From: Aedes albopictus
Taxonomy: Eukaryota; Arthropoda; Insecta; Diptera; Culicidae
Length of the DNA stretch: 64,000 nucleotides
Assembly (NCBI RefSeq): GCF_035046485.1
Contig: NC_085138.1
Span: 21,740,440-21,804,439, forward strand
Direction of reading: 5' to 3'
The notes beneath the pieces were generated by a model. The model saw only the letters and a program-made list of their open reading frames with translations. It was not told the DNA's origin and ran no database searches. The position numbers were made by a program, and so were the translations under genes. This document shows positions 1-9,726 of this stretch, in pieces; position 1 is the stretch's first letter, and the number at the start of each line of letters is the position of its first letter.

Positions 1-3000
1 GTGACCATACAAACAAACAGCGCAACGTATGCTTTGCAATACACAGGCTTGCGTGGGTTGCCTTTGCGTACGAAGATTGGTCTGGCAAAATCAACACCAG
101 TGCGTTCAAACGGAAGAGCCTGGGTAACTCTGCAGCGGGGTAAATCTCCCATGAAAAGCTTCGTCTCGGGAGGGGCCACTCTAAAGCATCGTACGCATTT
201 CCTAATCTGCTTTCGGATTACGCTCCTTCCGTTGAGAACCCAATATCGCTGTCTCAAGACCGAGAGGGTTCCATTCGGTCCAACATGCAAGTTCTCCTGG
301 TGAATCGCTTGGATCAGGATATCCGTGACATGATGATTGGCAGGAAGCACCGCCGGGCACCGCTGCTCGTATGAGACATTCGCATGCTTGATTCGTCCGT
401 TCACTCGTAGTATGCCGCGACTGTCAATCCATGGATTGAGGCTTCGAAGTCTCCCAACGTACTTCTCGGTAGTTCCCTGCTTTTTTTGGACTTCCTGGAT
501 ATCTGCTTGCAGCCGTTGTTGTTGAGCCATGTAAACAATGGCCAGTAATGAAGATCGTAGCTCCGCCACAGTTGGGTACGGACCACAGTCTCCTTCGGTG
601 AACCGCTTCCTGGTCTTGTTGGCGAAACGGATCACGTAGGCAATCACCCGTTGTAATTTGCGGAAAGAGCTGAACTTCGCAATAACTCTGTTATACTCCA
701 GCTCGTTGTCATCAGTCGCCACTACTGCGGCCACCTTCACTTCCGGTAGTTCGGCAATCTCCTCCATGGGGTCTTCTTCGTAAGCGCTTTGCTGAATGAA
801 ATCTGGACCGTGCCACCAAAACCGATTTCCAATCAGGGCCTCCGGATACAGACCTCGGGAAACAAGGTCCGCAGGATTCGCGTTTGTGCGCACGTACTTG
901 TAATCGTAGGTTGGTCGAGGGGTTAGTTCTTGGATGTGCGCCACACGATTCGCTACGTAGGTGTTGAGTTGGCTTGGCGACTTCAATAACCACCCCAGAG
1001 TGATGGTCGAGTCCGAGTACAGCACCTGTCGATCGAATTTCACCTTGAGTGCCGAAACTACCTTGACCACCAATCTTAACATCAGACGAAAGCCACAGAG
1101 TTCGAGTCTCGGAATTGTAGCCTTCGGTGCCAAGTGCGATTTGCTGATCAACAGATGAACTTCCACTGTATTATCCGCCATTATGCTACGTACATAGACG
1201 CAGGTACCATATGCGTCTTGCGAGGCATCTGAGAATGCATGCAACTCTAAAGCAACTCGTTCGGGTGCGATGACTCGACGTTCGATTTGTAGATCCATCA
1301 GGGCCCGTAGACCATCACGAAATTTGTTCCAGTTCTCTGCAACTTCCTTGCTCAGCTCTTCGTCCCATGATACCTTTTTCATCCACAACTGACGCATTAT
1401 CAATTTAGCGGTGACGCAAACCGGTGCTTGCAGACCCAACGGGTCGAAGGATCTGGCTATTTCTGACAAAATGTAGCGTTTCGATACCGGATGCGTCCGA
1501 TCAGTGGGAGCAATACGAAACATCAATTGATCGCTGGTAGGGCTCCACAAAATGCCGAGAGTCTTGATCAAATCGTTTACGCCATCCAATTCGTATGACA
1601 TCCGCTTCTCTCGGCGCTCTTCTGGTACAGTGTCAAGAAATTCGGCAGAGTTTGAGCACCACTTATGAAGCTCGAATCCTCCCTTCATCAGTAGCTCTTC
1701 CAGTTCAGTGCGGGCCAGCATCAATTCCTCTAGGGTATCAGCACCCGAAAGTGCGTCGTCGATATAGAAGTCGTTTTCCAGTATTTCTGCTCCACGAGGG
1801 TGGTCGTGCCCTTCATCACGAGCCAACTGCTTGAGCGTGCGAGTGGCCAAGTACGGCGCAGACGCCGTCCCATAGGTAACGGTCAAAAGCTCGAGTGTCT
1901 TGAGTGGCTCTGCGGGATCTGCTCTCCAAAAAACACGCTGATACTTTGTGTGGTCAGTATGCACCAGTATCATGCGGTACATCTTAGAGATGTCCGCCGT
2001 GAACACAAACGCATGTGTTCGAAATCGAAGAGCAATATCGATGAGCGAATCCTGGATAGTAGGGCCGATCATCAGAGTGTCGTTCAAAGACAGACCCGAA
2101 CTCGATTGTGCCGAAGCGTCAAACACGGTTCGAAGCTTGGTAGTAGACGAGCTTGGTTTGAGTATAGCGTGGTGGGGCAGGTAGAATCCACCAGCTTCTT
2201 CTTCGTTCGGATCGACTTCCCGACAGTGGCCCAACTGTCTATACTCCTCCATAAAAGCGCAATATGCCTCCTTGAGTTCTGCGTTTTTTGCCAGCTTCTT
2301 CTCGAGGTACGAGAATCGTAGTAGAGCGTGCTGCTTCGAGTCGCCGAGTTGACTCACATTGTCACGAAAAGGCAACTTGACGATGTATCTTCCGTTTGGG
2401 AGCCGGCTGTAGGTCTGGTCGTAGAACTGCTCGCATGCCGCCTCTTCAGACGACAGACTGGAAGCGGTGGGTACCGCCTCGGATTCCCAGAACCTTTCCA
2501 CGAGATCGTTCAAATCTGCTTCACGGACCGCGACGTTGCAGTGGGTGACTTCATACTTCCAGCTTGTAGCGTCGGCGATGCCACCGACCACCCAACCAAA
2601 AACTGTCTCCTGTAGAAACGGCAGGCTTTCGGCGAGCTTAACCTTACCTGAATTCAGAAGACCGAAGAAGTGGCCGACTCCAATCAACATATCCACCCGC
2701 TGAGGGCGATGAAACTCCGGGTCGGCGAGGTTTAGCCCGGACGGTATCGGCCACGTAGAAATGTCAACGTTCTTTGCAGGTATGATTCCAGTAATCCGAT
2801 TGATCACCAGACACTCAATGTTGTTTGTGTATTTCTTGTCCCGAGCTTGTACGTCGACGTGTACCAAGGCCGAAACCTTGGTCGTAGAACCATCCACTCC
2901 CGTGACATCGACGTTCACACTCCGGCGTTTCACCCGTAGTAGCGATGCCAATTTCTCCGTCAGTAGATTCACTTGTGAACCACAATCCAGCAGAACGCGG

Positions 3001-4469
3001 CACGGCTGGGCCTTGCCACTGTCGTCGAAAATGTTCACAAGTGCTGTACACAACAGTGTATTTTGTTGGTAGAGTGTACAGGAAGCGCTGATCTTGTTCG
3101 TCGTAGTGGGCTTCGTGGAATCCTCGTTTGATGCCGCTGGTACCGCAACCGTTGTCTGCTCGACGACATCCGTGGGAGTAGTGTTCATGTGGAGAGTAGA
3201 ATGATGTCGTTTGTTGCAGGCTTTGCATGACTTCTTGGACGAACAGCGCGCAGTGACGTGTCCCTTCCTCAAGCAGTTATAGCAGACTCCAGCTTGCTTG
3301 GCTTTCTCGTAGCGTTCCTTCGGATTCAGCTTAAGATAATCGCTGCACTGATGATTCAGGTGGCCTTGCTCACAAAAATTGCATCGGTATTCGACCGACG
3401 CCGCCAGGGACGATATCTTCAGTGGAGGAGTCTTCGTAGTAGCGTTGGTGGACTTCTTCGGCTTGCTAGCTGGTTCGATCCGCTCCAAAACTTGGCTGCG
3501 AGTTGTGAGGAACTTGATCATGTCGGCATATTCCGGAATGTCACCGTGGTCGATGCTGCTTTCCCACAACTTCCTCGTTTCCAGATCGAGCTTCGACGCC
3601 AGGATACTGACGACCATGATATCCGAGAGTCCATCCATCTCAAATTCGTAGAAGTTGAGTGCATCAACATGCCGCTTGCACTCATCCGCCAGATCGCGTA
3701 GTTGTTTGCCACTCTCGCTCGTCATAGCTTTGAGGTTAAGTATTCCGCTGATGTGGATGTCAACAATCTTCCGTTTGTCTTCGTAGCGGGCTGTCAGATG
3801 ATCCATCGCAGCAGCAAAGTTTCCGTCGTTAATGGTTTGTTGGTCAATCGTTCCGGAAGCTTCACCCACCAAACACTTGTAGAGATGGTAAAGCTTCGTT
3901 GCATCTGACTCGCCGGCGTGCTTGCTCATGACGTCCAGAAAAATTGCTTTAAACTTGAACCAGTTTTCTGGTTTCCCGTCGAACGTTGGCAGCGGAGTGT
4001 GGAGAGACGGGGTCGCTTGAACTCGAACTGGTTGGGGCACCTGGGCTACTTGCATGCCCTCCTGCGGTTGTTGAATCGCCTCTTGCTTTACACCGCTCAG
4101 CAGCCGGCAAACCCTGGTTCGAACATCGTTGTGGAGCTCCTCAAACTCGACGTACTTCTGCTCCTGTTCCTCCGCGCTGGCGGGCGAAAGAGCGTAGATT
4201 CTATTCTGGAACTGGTTAAATTCATCGTAGGCAGCATCAATCGTCTTCAACTGGGTACGCAGCAGGAATTCGTCCGGGATTGTGTTGTCTTGCTCGCATC
4301 GGAAGAGAACGTTTCTGATCCGTGTAATTTTGCCCTTGACGGCACCGCGCTGTAGCACAATCGCCTGGAGCTCTTCCGCCATTTTCTTTTTCAGCTGCTG
4401 ACGACCTCCGACTGGCGTGCTGTAGATTTCCAGCTTGTTTTCCGGATCTTTTACGGGAGTTGATGTCAT
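1..4469 (-). CDS. BEL/Pao retrotransposon Gag-Pol polyprotein, 3' end cut by window edge
   Basis: An open frame runs from ATG at 4469 to the left edge (about 1,489 codons); I sampled several stretches and found no stop. Reading 5' to 3' on the minus strand: a Gag-like N-terminus; zinc knuckles, including CYNCLRKGHVTARC at 3243-3284; an aspartic protease site, LLDCGSQVNLL, near 2961-2993; reverse transcriptase with the catalytic FYIDDA at about 1752-1769; RNase H, LELHAFSDASQDAYGT, at 1203-1250; an integrase H2C2 finger; and the start of the integrase core, TGVDFARP, near position 90. PR-RT-RH-IN in one frame with Gag, and the YIDD box, are typical of the BEL/Pao superfamily. The polyprotein would make virus-like particles and copy the element into DNA. 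It lies antisense to PEK and appears intact here, so it may be young. The rest of integrase and the 3' LTR lie outside the window. Confidence 0.9.
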   Translation of the reverse strand, partial: MTSTPVKDPENKLEIYSTPVGGRQQLKKKMAEELQAIVLQRGAVKGKITRIRNVLFRCEQDNTIPDEFLLRTQLKTIDAAYDEFNQFQNRIYALSPASAEEQEQKYVEFEELHNDVRTRVCRLLSGVKQEAIQQPQEGMQVAQVPQPVRVQATPSLHTPLPTFDGKPENWFKFKAIFLDVMSKHAGESDATKLYHLYKCLVGEASGTIDQQTINDGNFAAAMDHLTARYEDKRKIVDIHISGILNLKAMTSESGKQLRDLADECKRHVDALNFYEFEMDGLSDIMVVSILASKLDLETRKLWESSIDHGDIPEYADMIKFLTTRSQVLERIEPASKPKKSTNATTKTPPLKISSLAASVEYRCNFCEQGHLNHQCSDYLKLNPKERYEKAKQAGVCYNCLRKGHVTARCSSKKSCKACNKRHHSTLHMNTTPTDVVEQTTVAVPAASNEDSTKPTTTNKISASCTLYQQNTLLCTALVNIFDDSGKAQPCRVLLDCGSQVNLLTEKLASLLRVKRRSVNVDVTGVDGSTTKVSALVHVDVQARDKKYTNNIECLVINRITGIIPAKNVDISTWPIPSGLNLADPEFHRPQRVDMLIGVGHFFGLLNSGKVKLAESLPFLQETVFGWVVGGIADATSWKYEVTHCNVAVREADLNDLVERFWESEAVPTASSLSSEEAACEQFYDQTYSRLPNGRYIVKLPFRDNVSQLGDSKQHALLRFSYLEKKLAKNAELKEAYCAFMEEYRQLGHCREVDPNEEEAGGFYLPHHAILKPSSSTTKLRTVFDASAQSSSGLSLNDTLMIGPTIQDSLIDIALRFRTHAFVFTADISKMYRMILVHTDHTKYQRVFWRADPAEPLKTLELLTVTYGTASAPYLATRTLKQLARDEGHDHPRGAEILENDFYIDDALSGADTLEELMLARTELEELLMKGGFELHKWCSNSAEFLDTVPEERREKRMSYELDGVNDLIKTLGILWSPTSDQLMFRIAPTDRTHPVSKRYILSEIARSFDPLGLQAPVCVTAKLIMRQLWMKKVSWDEELSKEVAENWNKFRDGLRALMDLQIERRVIAPERVALELHAFSDASQDAYGTCVYVRSIMADNTVEVHLLISKSHLAPKATIPRLELCGFRLMLRLVVKVVSALKVKFDRQVLYSDSTITLGWLLKSPSQLNTYVANRVAHIQELTPRPTYDYKYVRTNANPADLVSRGLYPEALIGNRFWWHGPDFIQQSAYEEDPMEEIAELPEVKVAAVVATDDNELEYNRVIAKFSSFRKLQRVIAYVIRFANKTRKRFTEGDCGPYPTVAELRSSLLAIVYMAQQQRLQADIQEVQKKQGTTEKYVGRLRSLNPWIDSRGILRVNGRIKHANVSYEQRCPAVLPANHHVTDILIQAIHQENLHVGPNGTLSVLRQRYWVLNGRSVIRKQIRKCVRCFRVAPPETKLFMGDLPRCRVTQALPFERTGVDFARPIFVRKGNPRKPVYCKAYVALFVCMV

Positions 4470-4552
4470 TTACGCGTCCATTCGACCGGCGGAACCTTTA
4501 TCGAGAACGACGACCGTAACTTTTCGATTATCCGGCGATGTAGGACCAAAAA

Positions 4553-4752
4553 TGTGCGACCGAAAGTTTTCTTTCTCGCGACGAGTGAAAAACGCGTGGA
4601 CTGTATTTCGATTACTCTTTTATTCTGACGTCTGCAAAACTGATCGTGTGTGGGGAGATAAAAAAAAAAGAAAAACAATAAAAATTCAGATTGTACACTG
4701 AACGAAAAAGTGTTAGTCAATTGAATACAATAATCTTGAAAACGTTCCAACA
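4553..4752 (-). repeat. Possible 5' LTR of the BEL/Pao element
   Basis: On the minus strand, just upstream of the polyprotein ATG, a 200-bp segment begins TGTTGGAACG and ends CGCACA, with an AATAAA near 4618. A TGGTCCTACATCG stretch right after it could be a primer-binding site. The partner LTR is outside the window, so the boundaries are inferred from TG...CA ends and position only. Confidence 0.35.
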
Positions 4753-5417
4753 TAACCCCTCAATCCTCGCAATTAACTTCAAAGAAATGTAAGAAATGCT
4801 TACATAAATTTTCCCACACATGTATTGTTTATGCATTTGTCTATCTATGCTTTCGAGATGATTTTCATAAAAAAAAATCGAATAAATTCTCCGAAGCATC
4901 GTCATTCTCTACCAGGAAAACACGCCATTTCATGATTTTTTCCCGCAGTAAATCTGCGAATTGGGCCGAATGCTCTTTCAAATAAGGCTCAAGAATTTTT
5001 CCCTGAATTTTTCTATAAGATCCAAAGGAAATATCTGCAACAATTTTCATATAAATAAATTTAGGAATATGTTCAATAACCCTTATTTCATTTTCAGTTT
5101 TAACTAAAAAAATACCAGGAACTTGCACCAATGTTTCCCTATTGAGGTTCTACTGGAACCAAATAAAGAGAAGCTGTAGGTACCAACAACCATTTTCGTT
5201 CATTGACTTAATATCCATCTAGTTCTGCACAATATCTGCTAACAATTGTATTTATTCACATGCATTTTTTATAACTTTTGGTGGAGAAGATTTTCCTGAA
5301 AATGTTTATTATGCTATACCTCCAAGTTTTCTGAATCAAGGTCGGCTCACAATTTTTGTCCGCTAACAATATTTTTGCCAAAAGTCACTATTTAGTCACT
5401 TTTTTGCCATAAGTCAC
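4753..5417. other. AT-rich intronic or intergenic DNA
   Basis: No recognisable gene. An 88-codon minus-strand frame at 4865-5131 resembles nothing I know and has no supporting context. This probably belongs to the long intron 5' of the PEK exon at 9727. Confidence 0.4.
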
Positions 5418-6029
5418 TAGGGTAGAAGGTTCAGTTTTGGCCAGCCCGGAGTTTTGGCCATAGTGCGGTAATTCAGCCTGTTACGATCTAAATCGGCTTA
5501 GATTTATTTTTTACCCGTAGATTCTAATATAATATGATGACTACAGCTGCGAAAACCATACATTTTAACCCTAAAAGGGATACCTTCATGGCCTCAGTTT
5601 CGTCACCTCGCTGAGTGTGTTCCATCAAAGACGAGCTCTGAAAGGCGCCTGGGGTCCAATGGATCCCAGGTAATCCCTTTTAGGGTTAATTAAAAACTGG
5701 AAAAAAAATAATTTTCCTTAAAAAATCAGCTCCCATATATCTATTTTGGCCAGGGTGCTTCTAATTTGGCCACTCCCATAAGAAATACATGTGATTGGCC
5801 AAATTAGAAACCAACCTAAAGGACAAACGTCTTGAAATCCAGCTTCAACAGTGCATCAAAACTTCAAACGCACAAATCTCAAGAAGCAACCTTCACACAA
5901 CAAAGCATTTCATTATTCTGTTCTTGCTCACTTGTAATAAGCTTAAAATAAGAAGATCAGGTGCGCTGGTTTTGCTTACGAACAGATGTGTACCCTCAAA
6001 ATCGTGAGTAGGTGCCAAAGTCGGCCATT

Positions 6030-9000
6030 ACATATACATTTATTTGTTCCACATCATTAAGACAAGACATAATCAACAATAGTACGCCACAATACTCGGT
6101 TTGTGGCTGCCGCTCTCCATCCTCGGTCACGCCCAATGCTCGCCAAGTCACGCTCCACCTGGTCCGCCCATCGTGCTCTCTGCGCTCCACGCCTTCTTGT
6201 GCCAACCGGATCCGTTGCAAACACCAGCTTTGCAGGGTTGTTGTCCGGCATTCTTGCAACATGCCCTGCCCACCGTATCCTTCCGGCTTTGGCCACCTTC
6301 TGGATGCTGGGTTCGCCGTAAAGTGCAGCGAGCTCGTGGTTCATCCTTCTCCGCCACACACCGTTCTCCTGCACACCGCCGAAGATCGTTCTTAGCACGC
6401 GTCGCTCGAAAACTCCGAGTGCTTGTAGGTCCTCCTCGAGCATGGTCCATGTCTCGTGCCCGTAGAGGATTACCGGTCTTATTAACGTTTTGTACATGGT
6501 GCATTTGGTGCGTGGGTGAATCTTTTTCGACCGCAGTTTCTTCTGGAGCCCGTAGTAGGCCCGACTTCCGCTGATGATGCGCCTCCGAATTTCACGGCTC
6601 ACGTTGTTGTCAGCCGTCAGTAAGGATCCGAGGTAGACGAATTCCTCCACCACCTCAAAAGTATCCCCGTCTATCGTAACATTACTACCCAGACGGATCC
6701 GGTCGTGTTCGGTTCCGCCTACCAGCATGTACTTTGTTTTTGAGGCATTCACCACCAGTCCGACCTTTGCTGCTTCGCGTTTCAGGCGGGTGTACAGTTC
6801 TGCCACCGTTCCAAATGTTCTAGCGATAATGTCCATGTCGTCCGCAAAGCACACAAATTGACCGGATTTTGTGAAAATCGTTCCCCGGCTGTTGAGCCCG
6901 GCTCGTCGCATCACACCTTCCAGCGCAATGTTGAAGAGTAGACATGAGAGTCCGTCACCTTGTCGCAGTCCCCGGCGAGATACGAATGAACTGGATAGTT
7001 CACCCGAAACCCTTACGCAGTTTTGCACACCGTCCATCGTTGCTTTAATCAGTCTAGTCAGCTTCCCAGGAAAGCCGTTTTCGTCCATGATTCTCCATAG
7101 CTCTGCGCGGTCGATACTATCGTATGCCGCTTTGAAGTCGATGAACAGGTGGTGCGTTGGGACCTGGTATTCACGGCATTTCTGGAGGATTTGCCGTACG
7201 GTAAAGATCTGGTCCGTTGTCGACCGGCCGTCGATGAAGCCGGCTTGATAACTTCCCACGAACTCATTTGTTTTAGGTGACAGACGACGGAAGATGATCT
7301 GGGATAGCACTTTGTAGGCAGCATTCAAAATAGTGATCGCCCTGAAGTTCTCACATTCCAAATGGTCGCCTTTCTTGTGAATGGGGCAGATTACCCCTTC
7401 CTTCCACTCCTCCGGTAGCTGTTCGGTTTCCCAGATCCTGACTATCAGCCGATGCAGACAGGTAGCCAACTTTTCTGGGCCCATCTTGATGAGTTCAGCT
7501 GCGATACCATCCTTACCAGCTGCTTTGTTGGTTTTGAGCTGGTGAATGGCATCCTTAACTTCCCTCAGCGTGGGAGTTGGTTCATTTCCGTCCTCCGCTG
7601 CACTGGCGTCGTCGTTCCTTCCGTTGCCGTGGGCTCCCGTGCCTACGTTCTCCACGCCGTTCAGGTGCTGATCGAAGTGCTGCTTCCACCTTTCGATCAC
7701 CTCACGTCCGTCCGTCAAGAGGCCTCCGTCTTTATCCCTGCATATTTCGGCTCGCGGCACGAAGCCGTTGCGGGATGCGTTGAGTTTCTGATAGAACTTC
7801 CGTGTTTCTTGGGAACGGCAAAGCAGTTCCATTTCTTCACACTCCGCTTCTTCCAGGCGGCGCTTTTTCTCCCGAAAGAGGCGGGTCTGCTGTTTCCGCT
7901 TCTGTTTGTAACGTTCCACGTTCTGTCGAGTCCCTTGCTGCAGCATTACCGCCCTCGCTGCGTTCTTCTCCTCCAAAACCGTTCTGCACTCTTCGTCGAA
8001 CCATTCGTTTCGTCGATTCCGTTCCACGTACCCGATGGTGCTCTCGGCTGCATCGTTGATAGCTGCTTTCACTGTACTCCAGCAGTCCTCTAGAGGGGCC
8101 TCATCGAGCTCGCCCTCGTCTGGCAACGCGGCTTCGAGATTCTGCGCGTATGCTGAGGCGACATCCGGTTGCTTCAGTCGCTCTAGGTTGTACCGTGGCG
8201 GTCGCCGGTACCGTACATTGTTGATGACGGAGAGTTTTGGGCGCAGTTTGACCATCACCAGATAGTGGTCGGAGTCGATATTGGCGCCACGATAGGTCCT
8301 GACGTCGATAATGTCGGAGAAGTGCCGTCCGTCAATCAGAACGTGGTCGATTTGAGATTCCGTCTGCTGTGGTGATCTCCAGGTGTAACGATAAGGGAGG
8401 CTGTGTTGGAAAAAGGTGCTACGTATGGCCATATTTTTGGAGGCGGCGAAATCAATGAGTCGTAGGCCGTTTTCGTTCGTTTGCTGGTGGGCGCTAAACT
8501 TACCAATCGTCGGTCTGAATTCCTCCTCCTGGCCTACCTGAGCGTTCAAATCTCCTATGATGATCTTGACGTCGTGGCTTGGGCAGCGGTCGTACTCGCG
8601 TTCGAGCTGCGCGTAAAATGCGTCCTTGTCATCATCAGTACTTCCGGAGTGTGGGCTGTGCACGTTTATTATGCTGAAGTTGAAGAAACGGCCCTTGATC
8701 CTCAACCTGCACATTCTTTCGTCGATCGGCCACCAACCGATCACGCGCCTCTGCATATCACCCATCACGATGAAAGCTGTTCCCAGCTCGCGTGTGTTGC
8801 CGCAGCTCTGGTAGATGGTATGATTACCTCTAAACGTTCGCACCATGGATCCTGTCCAACACACCTCCTGCAGCGCTACGATGCCGAACCCGCGGTCCTT
8901 CAGTAGATCGGCGAGTATGCGGGTGCTCCCAATGAAGTTGAGAGATCGGCAGTTCCACGTACCGAGTTTCCAATCGCAAGTCCTTTTTGTTCGCTGGGGT

Positions 9001-9417
9001 CGTTGCCGTTGGTCTCGGTTCGTATTATTCTGTTGCTGATTTTCCGTTACAATGGGTTTTTACGGCTGGCTCGTAGGGTCTGACACCAACCCCCTACTTT
9101 CCGGAGGACCATAGTGCACAGTTGAGCTTAGAGTCCTTCCCTGGCACTCGGACGTAGATCAGCCGCCCCTAACATGGGGATCAGACGCTGTTGTGAGCCG
9201 CTCCTCCTGGAGAACAGACGCTCAGGTTTGCCGAAGCAAACCCCCCCTTCCCTGTCAGCCTACGACCAAAGGTCCCACCGGGGTTGGTTACCCGATCTTC
9301 CCTAAGGTTGCTCATAGTTTCCGGCCGGTACCGCGTGGAGGTAGGGATAGGAGTTGCTGGGCAGAGGCTAGTGGATCACAATGGGATCTGAATTGCGCAG
9401 CATACCCAGCCTTTACC
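6030..9417 (-). mobile_element. Full-length RTE-clade non-LTR retrotransposon
   Basis: About 3.39 kb on the minus strand, bounded by an 18-bp target-site duplication, GTGCCAAAGTCGGCCATT, at 6012-6029 and 9418-9435. It contains one endonuclease-RT ORF, a roughly 350-bp 5' leader and a very short 3' end after the stop (tail ...AATAAATGTATATGT, no poly(A)). That length and layout fit the RTE clade (JAM1-like elements in mosquitoes). The insertion interrupts a TTAA MITE in an intron of PEK, antisense to it. Confidence 0.88.
6057..9059 (-). CDS. RTE LINE endonuclease-reverse transcriptase ORF
   Basis: The frame is open from the codon after an in-frame TAA (9060-9062) to the stop at 6057-6059. The APE-type endonuclease begins near KLGTWNCRSLN (about 8974) and carries the expected GDLNAQVG and DSDHYLVMVKL (catalytic His) blocks. 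Reverse transcriptase follows, with RSTTDQIFTVRQIL, the FIDFKAAYD box and the catalytic FADDMD at 6831-6848. The C-terminus is the Arg/Trp-rich RMNHELAALYGEP ... RWADQVERDLA region typical of RTE. It nicks target DNA and primes reverse transcription on it. There is no ATG before the endonuclease; the first start-like codon, GTG at 8864, already lies inside the domain. Translation would need non-AUG initiation or readthrough, unless the start has been lost. Otherwise the ORF looks intact. Confidence 0.88.
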   Translation of the reverse strand, partial: KPIVTENQQQNNTNRDQRQRPQRTKRTCDWKLGTWNCRSLNFIGSTRILADLLKDRGFGIVALQEVCWTGSMVRTFRGNHTIYQSCGNTRELGTAFIVMGDMQRRVIGWWPIDERMCRLRIKGRFFNFSIINVHSPHSGSTDDDKDAFYAQLEREYDRCPSHDVKIIIGDLNAQVGQEEEFRPTIGKFSAHQQTNENGLRLIDFAASKNMAIRSTFFQHSLPYRYTWRSPQQTESQIDHVLIDGRHFSDIIDVRTYRGANIDSDHYLVMVKLRPKLSVINNVRYRRPPRYNLERLKQPDVASAYAQNLEAALPDEGELDEAPLEDCWSTVKAAINDAAESTIGYVERNRRNEWFDEECRTVLEEKNAARAVMLQQGTRQNVERYKQKRKQQTRLFREKKRRLEEAECEEMELLCRSQETRKFYQKLNASRNGFVPRAEICRDKDGGLLTDGREVIERWKQHFDQHLNGVENVGTGAHGNGRNDDASAAEDGNEPTPTLREVKDAIHQLKTNKAAGKDGIAAELIKMGPEKLATCLHRLIVRIWETEQLPEEWKEGVICPIHKKGDHLECENFRAITILNAAYKVLSQIIFRRLSPKTNEFVGSYQAGFIDGRSTTDQIFTVRQILQKCREYQVPTHHLFIDFKAAYDSIDRAELWRIMDENGFPGKLTRLIKATMDGVQNCVRVSGELSSSFVSRRGLRQGDGLSCLLFNIALEGVMRRAGLNSRGTIFTKSGQFVCFADDMDIIARTFGTVAELYTRLKREAAKVGLVVNASKTKYMLVGGTEHDRIRLGSNVTIDGDTFEVVEEFVYLGSLLTADNNVSREIRRRIISGSRAYYGLQKKLRSKKIHPRTKCTMYKTLIRPVILYGHETWTMLEEDLQALGVFERRVLRTIFGGVQENGVWRRRMNHELAALYGEPSIQKVAKAGRIRWAGHVARMPDNNPAKLVFATDPVGTRRRGAQRARWADQVERDLASIGRDRGWRAAATNRVLWRTIVDYVLS

Positions 9418-9726
9418 GTGCCAAAGTCGGCCATTGTGGCGGCCATTTTGGGATTCTAACAAGTCTGTCCTTAAGAATATGGCCAAAACTGCGGCAGTGC
9501 TTCTGTTTTGGCCAGTGCCACTTTTAATATAAAAATCAACTATTGGCTTGATTTCTGCATTTTTCCTTCAAAATATAAATTGAAACCTTTCATTTGACAC
9601 ATTGGTTGTTTTCATAGGATTATTGATTATTTTTATAAAAATGATTTCCCTTAGACTGGTCAAAACCGGTGCCCGCACCCTATAACCACCTAAAATTTAT
9701 CAAAATCTGCTCTCCTTTCCTTCCAG

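Larger units (their letters stand above)
5821..9470 (-). mobile_element. TTAA-flanked (piggyBac-type) MITE, split by an RTE insertion
   Basis: Its two pieces (5821-6029 and 9436-9470, 244 bp together) match complete copies at 15739-15998 and 55138-55393 in opposite orientation. The ends are GGACAAACG and, reversed, GGACAGACTTG. TTAA follows the right end; TAAA precedes the left end, probably a mutated TTAA. The family has no coding capacity. The TTAA target suggests mobilisation by a piggyBac-like transposase (inference). Confidence 0.75.
5418..9682. mobile_element. Possible outermost TIR element of a triple nest
   Basis: The left end reads TAGGGTAGAAGG then ...TTTTGGCCAG. The right end, reversed, reads TAGGGTGCGGGC then ...TTTTGACCAG. 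Each is bounded by TA. Subterminal 'ttttggcca' words recur at 5435-5460 and 9478-9515. The ends are only partly complementary, so this is a weak call. If right, this element contains the TTAA MITE, which contains the RTE. Confidence 0.3.

Noticed and set aside
1..303. Plus-strand ORF of 100 codons at the left edge
   Set aside because: It is the antisense shadow of the BEL/Pao integrase frame, which has clear family motifs.
7452..8093. Plus-strand 213-codon ORF
   Set aside because: Antisense to the RTE ORF; no family features of its own.
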